Source: Streptomyces rochei (GTDB lineage: Bacteria; Actinomycetota; Actinomycetes; Streptomycetales; Streptomycetaceae). Taken from it: a DNA stretch of 52,535 bases. Under the pieces are notes generated by a model. It saw nothing but the letters and a program-made list of their open reading frames with translations, was not told the origin of the DNA and made no database searches. The position numbers and the translations under genes were made by a program. The stretch covers positions 1 through 52,535 of the forward strand of contig MUMD01000188.1 in the NCBI GenBank assembly GCA_002155895.1, in the 5' to 3' direction. Below are positions 46,747 through 52,535 of the stretch, piece by piece; within the stretch, counting starts at the first letter, position 1, and each line of letters opens with the position of its first letter.

Positions 46747-47622
46747 ATGACGCAGCTCTCGGCTGCCCAGACGCCGCAGCGCACCCCCTCCGACGGGAGC
46801 AGGGCGCTGTACGGGGGCAAGAGCAACCGTCGTATCACCGTCCGGGACATCGCCGCCGCCAAGGAGCGCGGCGAGAAGTGGCCCATGCTCACCGCCTACG
46901 ACGCGATGACCGCGTCCGTCTTCGACGAGGCCGGCATCCCGGTCATGCTCGTCGGCGACTCCGCGGGCAACTGCCACCTCGGCTACGACACCACCGTGCC
47001 GGTCACCCTCGACGAGATGACCATGCTGTCCGCGGCCGTCGTCCGCGGCACCTCCCGCGCCCTGATCGTCGGCGACCTGCCCTTCGGTTCCTACCAGGAG
47101 GGTCCGGTGCAGGCGCTGCGCTCGGCGACCCGGCTGGTCAAGGAGGCCGGGGTCGGGGCGGTCAAGCTGGAGGGCGGCGAGCGCTCGCACCGGCAGATCG
47201 AGCTGCTGGTCGAGTCCGGCATCCCGGTGATGGCGCACATCGGCCTCACCCCGCAGTCCGTCAACGCGATGGGCTACCGGGTGCAGGGCCGGGGCGAGGA
47301 GGCGGCCCAGCAGCTGCTGCGCGACGCCAAGGCCGTGCAGGACGCGGGCGCCTTCGCGGTCGTCCTGGAGCTGGTGCCGGCCGAGCTGGCCGCCGAGGTG
47401 ACGCGGTCGCTGCACATCCCGACGGTCGGCATCGGCGCCGGGCCCGACACCGACGCCCAGGTGCTGGTGTGGACCGACATGCTGGGCCTGACCGGCGGCC
47501 GGGTGCCGAAGTTCGTGAAGAAGTACGCCGACCTGCGCCAGGTCATCGGCGACGCGGCGAAGTCCTTCGCCGAGGACGTCGTCGGCGGGACGTTCCCGCA
47601 GGAGGAGCACTCCGTCCACTGA
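46747..47622 (+). CDS. panB: 3-methyl-2-oxobutanoate hydroxymethyltransferase
   Basis: 291 residues. It transfers a hydroxymethyl group from methylene-tetrahydrofolate to alpha-ketoisovalerate, the first committed step of pantothenate synthesis. PanB motifs: MLTAYDAMTASVFDEAG (~47-63), VGDSAGNCHLGYDTTVPVTLDEM (metal-binding Asp), VKLEGGE (~137), AHIGLTPQSVNAMGYRVQGR (~161-180) and VPAELAAEVT with the catalytic Glu nearby. The N-terminal ~25 residues are extra and disordered-looking. AAGGAG precedes ATG by nine bases. panC and panD are not in the window. A strong terminator follows. Confidence 0.95.
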   Translation: MTQLSAAQTPQRTPSDGSRALYGGKSNRRITVRDIAAAKERGEKWPMLTAYDAMTASVFDEAGIPVMLVGDSAGNCHLGYDTTVPVTLDEMTMLSAAVVRGTSRALIVGDLPFGSYQEGPVQALRSATRLVKEAGVGAVKLEGGERSHRQIELLVESGIPVMAHIGLTPQSVNAMGYRVQGRGEEAAQQLLRDAKAVQDAGAFAVVLELVPAELAAEVTRSLHIPTVGIGAGPDTDAQVLVWTDMLGLTGGRVPKFVKKYADLRQVIGDAAKSFAEDVVGGTFPQEEHSVH

Positions 47623-47640
47623 GCCATCGCGGCACCACAC

Positions 47641-47678
47641 ACCGGCCCCGCCGATCTTCCCCCGTCGGCGGGGCCGGT
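47641..47678 (+). terminator. Terminator hairpin after panB
   Basis: Perfect 14-bp arms (47641-47654 and 47665-47678) around a 10-nt loop, 18 bases past the panB stop. Confidence 0.85.
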
Positions 47679-47692
47679 CCACGTCGCGGCGG

Positions 47693-47753
47693 TGTCGGCG
47701 GGATGTCGGGGCCGTCGCCGTCCTGTCGGCGAGATGTCGGCGCTTTGTCGGCG
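47693..47753 (+). promoter_or_regulatory. 11-bp-phased direct repeat array upstream of the ABC exporter
   Basis: TGTCGGCG or a close variant begins at 47693, 47704, 47713 (CGTCGCCG), 47724, 47735 and 47746. Four of five steps are exactly 11 bp, i.e. one helical turn; one is 9 bp. Direct repeats with 11-bp phase are typical sites of OmpR-fold activators (SARP, PhoP, GlnR). The array ends 21 bases before the exporter gene. Confidence 0.6.
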
Positions 47754-47774
47754 GGGGCTGACAACGTCGTCGGC

Positions 47775-48806
47775 ATGAAGCGAATCGACGACACCCCCGA
47801 AGCCGCGGGCAGCGCGGTCACCGTGCGGGGGCTGGTCAAGCACTACGGCGAGACCAAGGCACTGGACGGCGTCGACCTCGATGTGCGCGAGGGCACCGTG
47901 ATGGGTGTGCTCGGGCCGAACGGGGCCGGCAAGACCACCCTCGTCCGCATCCTGTCCACCCTCATCACCCCCGACGCGGGCCGGGCGCACGTCGCCGGCT
48001 ACGACGTCGTACGGCAGCCGCGGCAGCTGCGGCGGGTGATAGGTCTCACCGGGCAGTACGCGTCCGTGGACGAGAAGCTCCCCGGCTGGGAGAACCTGTA
48101 CATGATCGGGCGTCTGCTCGACCTGTCCCGCAAGGACGCCCGCCGGCGGGCCGACGAACTGCTGGAGCGGTTCTCGCTCACCGAGGCCGCCAAACGGCCC
48201 GCGCGCACCTACTCGGGCGGCATGCGGCGCCGCCTCGACCTGGCCGCCTCCATGATCGGGCACCCGGCGGTGCTGTACCTGGACGAGCCGACCACCGGAC
48301 TGGACCCGCGCACCCGCAACGAGGTGTGGGACGAGGTCAAGCGCATGGTCGGCGACGGCGTCACCGTGCTGCTCACCACCCAGTACATGGAGGAGGCCGA
48401 GCAGCTCGCCTCCGAGCTGACCGTCGTGGACCGCGGCAAGGTCATCGCCAACGGCGGCATCGAGGAGCTGAAGGCCAAGGTCGGCGGTCGCACCCTGCGC
48501 GTCCGCCCGGCCGATCCGCTGCAGCTGCGCCCGCTCGCGTCCTACCTGGACGAGCTGGGCATCACCGGGCTCGCCAGCTCCACCGTGGACACGGAGCGCG
48601 GTGCCGTCCTGGTGCCGATCCTCAGCGACGAGCAGCTGACCGCCGTGGTCGGCGCGGTCACCGCGCGCGGCGTCACCGTCTCCTCCGTCACCACCGAACT
48701 GCCCAGCCTGGACGAGGTCTTCCTGTCCCTCACCGGCCACCGTGCCAGTGCCCCGCAGGACCCCGCGCCCAGCACCGAGGACTCCCGCGAGGAGGTCGCC
48801 GTATGA
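47775..48806 (+). CDS. ABC transporter ATP-binding protein (DrrA-like exporter)
   Basis: 343 residues. Walker A GPNGAGKTT (~46-54), Q-loop in LTGQYASVDEKLPGWENL (~98), signature YSGGMRRRLDLAAS (~140), Walker B AVLYLDEPTTGLDPRTRN (~160) and switch His replaced by Gln in LLTTQYMEEA, as in DrrA proteins. The C-terminal ~100 residues carry the DrrA-type extension with LPSLDEVFLSLTGH. It energises the ABC-2 permease encoded next; together they likely export a lipophilic drug or lipid. ATG at 47775 has only a weak ribosome site. Confidence 0.92.
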   Translation: MKRIDDTPEAAGSAVTVRGLVKHYGETKALDGVDLDVREGTVMGVLGPNGAGKTTLVRILSTLITPDAGRAHVAGYDVVRQPRQLRRVIGLTGQYASVDEKLPGWENLYMIGRLLDLSRKDARRRADELLERFSLTEAAKRPARTYSGGMRRRLDLAASMIGHPAVLYLDEPTTGLDPRTRNEVWDEVKRMVGDGVTVLLTTQYMEEAEQLASELTVVDRGKVIANGGIEELKAKVGGRTLRVRPADPLQLRPLASYLDELGITGLASSTVDTERGAVLVPILSDEQLTAVVGAVTARGVTVSSVTTELPSLDEVFLSLTGHRASAPQDPAPSTEDSREEVAV

Positions 48807-49627
48807 GCGCCGCCACCGTCACCCCCACCCCCGCCCCGGCCGCCGACGCCCGGATCTCGCTGCGCGGGCACGTGCGGCACACCGGAGCCCTGGTCCGCCG
48901 CAACCTGCTGTGGATCCGGCAGGACCCGGAGTCGATGTTCGACGCCCTGCTGATGCCGGTCGTCTTCACCCTGCTGTTCGTGTACGTCTTCGGCGGGTCG
49001 ATCGGCCAGGCCCTGGGCGGCGGCCAGGACGGCTATGTGCAGTACGTGATCCCCGGCATGATCGCGATGATGAGCATGACGCTGTCCCAGGGCGTCGGCA
49101 CCGGCTTCAGCCAGGACTTCAACTCCGGTGTCATGGACCGCTTCCGGTCGCTGCCGATCGGGCGCGGCTCGGTGCTCTTCGCGAAGATCGCGGTGGAGAT
49201 GCTGCGGATGCTCTTCGCGACGGCGGTGCTGATGATCGTCGCCGTCCTGGTCGGCTTCGACATCGAGCGCTGGGCCGGGCTGTTCGCGGCCGTGGGCCTG
49301 TCGGCGGTCTTCGCCTCGTCGATCATGTGGGTGTTCATCACCCTGGGCGTGGTCCTGAAGAACGCCCAGTCCGTGCAGGCCATGGGCTTCCTGGTGCTGT
49401 TCCCGCTGCAGTTCGGCTCGTCGATCTTCGCGCCGACGCAGTCGATGCCGGGCTGGCTGCAGGCCTTCACCGACTACAACCCGCTGTCCACGCTCGCCGA
49501 CGCGGCGCGCGGACTGATGGTGGGCGGTCCGGTCGCGCACGACCTGTGGATCACGCTGGGCTGGTCGGTGGCGATCACGGCGGTGATGGCGCCGGTCGCC
49601 ATCCACAAGTTCCGTACGAAGACCTGA
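48803..49627 (+). CDS. ABC-2 type permease (DrrB-like exporter)
   Basis: 274 residues with six predicted membrane helices: FDALLMPVVFTLLFVYVFGG (~48), YVIPGMIAMMSMTLSQGVG, then LFATAVLMIVAVLVG, LFAAVGLSAVFASSIMWVFI, MGFLVLFPLQFGSSIFAP and a C-terminal LGWSVAITAVMAPVAI. It carries the ABC-2 hallmark GVMDRFRSLPIGRGSVLFAK in the cytoplasmic loop that meets the ATPase. The start overlaps the ATPase stop in ATGA, with GAGGAGG five to seven bases upstream. Convergent with the AfsR-like gene. Confidence 0.92.
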   Translation: MSAATVTPTPAPAADARISLRGHVRHTGALVRRNLLWIRQDPESMFDALLMPVVFTLLFVYVFGGSIGQALGGGQDGYVQYVIPGMIAMMSMTLSQGVGTGFSQDFNSGVMDRFRSLPIGRGSVLFAKIAVEMLRMLFATAVLMIVAVLVGFDIERWAGLFAAVGLSAVFASSIMWVFITLGVVLKNAQSVQAMGFLVLFPLQFGSSIFAPTQSMPGWLQAFTDYNPLSTLADAARGLMVGGPVAHDLWITLGWSVAITAVMAPVAIHKFRTKT

Positions 49628-49674
49628 CCGGCCGTCCGGGCGGACGGGGGCCCGGGGGGCTCGAGGTCCGGGGG

Positions 49675-52535
49675 TCACACGAGGGCGACGGCGTCCCGCG
49701 GGGAGAGGCCGGCGCCCTCGTGGTACGCGGCCTCGTACGCCTCGGCGTCGAGCACCTCGCGGACCCGGCCGGCGGCCCGGGCGCGTGCGTCCCGCTCCAG
49801 GCCCATCGCGACGTGCTCCGGCGGCAGCATCGCGTCGGCGGCGCCGATGCAGCGTGCGGCGTCGGCGGCCCGGCGCCCGCCGTCCACGCGGGCCAGCGCC
49901 ATCGCGGCGATGGTCAGGTAGCCGGAGCGCATGTGCGGGGCGATGGCCGCGGACAGCGGGTCATCGGCCCGCTCCAGCGACTTGCGGACCTTCTCCAGGC
50001 ACTCCAGGTGCCGGTCCTCCAGCGTGGCGACCCACGCCTCGGCGGCGAGGATGAAGGCGTCGAAGACGATGAAGTGCGAGATGGCGAAATCCTCGCGCAG
50101 CAGCCGCAGCTGCTCCCGGGCCTCGGCGGTCCGGCCGGTCATGCCGAGCCAGCCGGCGAGGAAGAGCCGGGCGGCCGGCATGGCGCCGCTGTGGCCGGCG
50201 CCGTCGGTGCGGTCGATGACGGCGCACAGGATGCGCTCGCCCTCCTCGCCCTCGCCCGCCTCCAGCAGCACACTGCCGAGGCGGGCCTCCAGGACGTCCA
50301 CCTGGGCGTGCGCGCCGAGTCGTTCGGCGTGCCGTGCGGCGGCCCGGTAGTCGGCGGCGGCGAGCCGGAACTCCCCCTTGCGCTCCCGTGCCTCGGCGCG
50401 GGCGGCGAGGGCCTCGGCGGTGCCCCAGGCGTCGCCGAGGCGGCGGTAGATCTCCAGCGCCTCGTCGGCGTCGCTGGTGGCGTCGCCCGCCCATTCGGTG
50501 CGGTTGGCGAGGAAGTTGGCGCGCATCTGGAGGCTGCCGGCCAGCGCCCAGTCGTATCCCGGTGTCTCGCGGCAGGTGCGCACGGAGGCGTCCATGATCT
50601 CGCGCAGCCGCTCCATGTCGCCGGAGAGCATCACGGCGAAGAACCAGAGCAGGCCGGGAGGGAAGCAGTTCTGGGGCATGCCCGGTTCGTACGTCTCGGC
50701 GATGACGCGCAGCTTCCGTCTGGCCGCCGGGCTCTGCCAGGCGTCCAGCTCGGTGTCCATGCAGGCGAGATGGGCCAGGTGGACACCGCGGCGGGCCTCG
50801 GCGAGCACTTCGCCGGTCATCGGGGGCGGGGCGGCGGTGCACCGCTCCCACACCGGCTCGGCGCGGCGGGCCGGCTCGGCGAACGGGTCCGGGCCGAGGG
50901 CCATGACCTCGCTGAACCAGTTCCGGGCCTCCACCCGCAGGTCGCGCATCTGCCAGTACCAGACCAGCGACAGGGACAGGCTGAGCGCCTCCTGCTCGTC
51001 GCGCTCGGCGATGGCGTGGCGCAGGGCGGTGCGCAGGTTCTCGTACTCGCGCTCCAGCCGCTCGATGGCGGCGAGCTGCCGCGGGCCGCGCAGCAACGGG
51101 TCCGTGGTCCGGGCCAGTTCCCGGTAGTACGTCAGGTGCGCGCGCTCGGCGGCGGTCCGGCCGCCGGTCTCGTCGAGGCGTTCGCCCGCGTACTCGGCGA
51201 CGGTCTCCAGGAGCCGGTAGCGCATGCCGTCGCCGGACGGCGCGGCCACCACCAGGGACTTGTCGACGAGGGAGCCCAGCGCCTGAAGGGCGGCGGGCCC
51301 GCAGACGGCCTCGGCGGCGGCCAGGTCGCAGCCGCCGGCGAAGACGGAGAGGCGGCGCAGCACCTCCCGCTCCTCCTCGTCCAACAGCTCCCAGGACCAG
51401 TCGACGACGGCGCGCAGGGTCTGCTGGCGGGGCAGGACGGTGCGACTGCCCGAGGTGAGCAGCCGGAAGCGGTCGTCCAGGCGGTCGGCGATCTGCCGGG
51501 GGGTCAGCATCCGCAGCCGTGCGGCGGCCAGTTCGATGGCCAGCGGCAGGCCGTCGAGGCGGCGGCAGATCTCGGCGCAGGCCGCCGCGGTCTCCTCGTC
51601 GGCGTCGGGGCGGAAGCCGGGGCGGGCGGCGGCGCCCCGGTCGGCGAGCAGCCGCAGCGCCGCGGGCTCGGGCAGCGGCTCCACCGGGCGCAGCTGCTCC
51701 CCCGGCACGCCGAGGGGTTCGCGGCTGGTGGCGAGGACGGTCAGGTTCGGGCAGCGGGCGAGCAGTTCCTCGGCGAGGCGGGCGGCGGCGTCGACGACGT
51801 GCTCGCAGTTGTCCAGGACGATCAGCATGCGGCGCCGGCCGCAGTGCTCGACGAGGCGCTCGACGGCGGTGGCCTGCCGGTCGGAGACGGCGACGGCCCG
51901 CATCTCCTCGGCGCCGGCGCCGTACAGCACGGTCTCGCGGGCGCCCAGCGCGGTCAGCACGGCCTCCGGTACGGCGCCGGGGTCGTCGACGGGGGCGAGT
52001 TCGGCGAGCCAGGCGCCGTCCCTTGCCGGCTCTCCGGCGCCCTCGGCGGCCTCCTGCGACAGCCGGGTCTTGCCGGCGCCGCCGGGTCCGAGCAGCGTCA
52101 CCAGCCGCGCGGCCGCCAGATCGCCCCGCAGCGCCTCCAGGTCGGCGTCCCGCCCGACGAAGGAGGTGAGCCGGGCCCGGAGATTGCCCCGGGGACGGGA
52201 CGTTGCCACGCCCTCGGGGCCACCGGAACCGGAAGCGGCGGACGCCACACGGTCCGGATACGCGGCAGGACCGGCGGACGCCTCGTGATCCGGGTGAGCG
52301 GCGGGACCGGCGGACGCCTCGTGGTCGGAGTACCCCTCGGCATCCACGGACGCCGAGGGGTCAGGCGCTCCGGGACCGGCGGACGCCACACGGTCCGGAT
52401 ACGCGGCGGGACGGGCGGACGCCGACGGACGGGACGCCCCGGGACCGGCGGACGCCTCGCGGTCCGGGTGGGCGGCCGGACCGGCGGACGCCTCACCGCC
52501 CGGGTAGGCGGCCGGACCGGCGGACGCCTCACCGC
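49675..52535 (-). CDS. AfsR-like NB-ARC/TPR regulator, 5' part outside the window
   Basis: Partial gene; the frame stays open to the right edge, so the start is beyond 52535. From the edge: a linker of 12-residue repeats (EASAGPAAHPDR-like), then LTSFVGRDADLEAL and an NB-ARC ATPase with P-loop LLGPGGAGKTRL (near 52072-52107), Walker B MLIVLDNCEHVV (near 51800-51835) and LDGLPLAIELAAARL. Helical and TPR-like repeats fill the last ~500 residues. In AfsR/SARP-type proteins an OmpR winged helix and BTAD precede this unit; they would be upstream of the window. A GTG at 52389 could start a shorter STAND protein. Possible regulator of the adjacent exporter. Confidence 0.85.
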   Translation of the reverse strand, partial: GEASAGPAAYPGGEASAGPAAHPDREASAGPGASRPSASARPAAYPDRVASAGPGAPDPSASVDAEGYSDHEASAGPAAHPDHEASAGPAAYPDRVASAASGSGGPEGVATSRPRGNLRARLTSFVGRDADLEALRGDLAAARLVTLLGPGGAGKTRLSQEAAEGAGEPARDGAWLAELAPVDDPGAVPEAVLTALGARETVLYGAGAEEMRAVAVSDRQATAVERLVEHCGRRRMLIVLDNCEHVVDAAARLAEELLARCPNLTVLATSREPLGVPGEQLRPVEPLPEPAALRLLADRGAAARPGFRPDADEETAAACAEICRRLDGLPLAIELAAARLRMLTPRQIADRLDDRFRLLTSGSRTVLPRQQTLRAVVDWSWELLDEEEREVLRRLSVFAGGCDLAAAEAVCGPAALQALGSLVDKSLVVAAPSGDGMRYRLLETVAEYAGERLDETGGRTAAERAHLTYYRELARTTDPLLRGPRQLAAIERLEREYENLRTALRHAIAERDEQEALSLSLSLVWYWQMRDLRVEARNWFSEVMALGPDPFAEPARRAEPVWERCTAAPPPMTGEVLAEARRGVHLAHLACMDTELDAWQSPAARRKLRVIAETYEPGMPQNCFPPGLLWFFAVMLSGDMERLREIMDASVRTCRETPGYDWALAGSLQMRANFLANRTEWAGDATSDADEALEIYRRLGDAWGTAEALAARAEARERKGEFRLAAADYRAAARHAERLGAHAQVDVLEARLGSVLLEAGEGEEGERILCAVIDRTDGAGHSGAMPAARLFLAGWLGMTGRTAEAREQLRLLREDFAISHFIVFDAFILAAEAWVATLEDRHLECLEKVRKSLERADDPLSAAIAPHMRSGYLTIAAMALARVDGGRRAADAARCIGAADAMLPPEHVAMGLERDARARAAGRVREVLDAEAYEAAYHEGAGLSPRDAVALV
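52235..52535 (-). repeat. Coding minisatellite with 36-bp unit in the AfsR-like gene
   Basis: At least five complete or partial copies of a 36-bp unit encode EASAGPAA(H/Y)P(D/G)(R/H/G). Some copies have drifted (ASAGPGAPDPSASV). The array continues past the window edge. Confidence 0.75.

Overview
The window is very high-GC DNA with GC-rich third codon positions, GTG and TTG starts, many secreted proteins and dense two-way gene packing. This is a Streptomyces chromosome core region. From memory, the gene order (glnII, the OmpR-type regulator glnRII, a NarL two-component pair, a giant amylase/dextrinase, aglA-malGFE/malR, glnE, yefM-yoeB, nadE, glnA2, panB) matches the S. coelicolor SCO2209-SCO2259 interval. 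I ran no search, so symbols rest on motif recognition and this remembered order.

Layout. 1-6.3 kb: a hairpin and half of a palindromic repeat at the left edge, a small hypothetical protein, an ArsC-family protein, a secreted DPBB-like protein, glnII with a well-spaced GlnR operator, a DUF6891-type protein, a tandem-cysteine upstream ORF before glnRII, and an epimerase whose stop codon lies in a 66-bp palindromic miniature element. 6.3-14.3 kb: sensor kinase and response regulator (TTG start inside the kinase), secreted DUF1996 protein, His-rich lipoprotein, TPR protein, a membrane-anchored sigma-like protein, a TetR regulator and a tautomerase-family protein. 14.3-29.2 kb: starch and maltodextrin block, with a secreted alpha-amylase and a 1,805-residue amylase-pullulanase outside the cell, MalEFG for uptake, cytoplasmic alpha-glucosidase, and the divergent repressor MalR. 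TTGC/GCAA repeat sites lie upstream of the transcription units. 29-40.9 kb: PAP2-type membrane protein, glnE, YefM/YoeB, VOC protein, a TetR/oxidoreductase divergent pair with a palindromic operator, nadE, DUF305/DUF3105 membrane proteins and glnA2. 41-52.5 kb: an orphan double-glycine leader peptide, a WhiJ-like XRE/DUF397 pair, alpha/beta hydrolase, a GC-rich minisatellite, MFS exporter, membrane EEP protein, panB, an ABC-2 exporter preceded by an 11-bp-phased repeat array, and an AfsR-like regulator running off the right edge with a repeat-rich linker.

Two themes link the genes. Nitrogen: glutamine synthetase II, its putative regulator GlnRII, the GS adenylyltransferase GlnE and the GS-like GlnA2 lie within 39 kb. 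Carbon: extracellular starch breakdown, uptake and intracellular hydrolysis form one regulon-like block. No dedicated ABC ATPase accompanies MalFG, consistent with a shared ATPase such as MsiK elsewhere. No tRNA, rRNA, CRISPR array, intact insertion sequence or prophage was seen. The most novel-looking items are the double-glycine peptide (41308-41544), the Cys-Cys upstream ORF (4303-4425), the phased repeat upstream of the exporter (47693-47753), the repeated 3' end at 13897-13951 and the palindromic element family (105-151 and 6244-6309).
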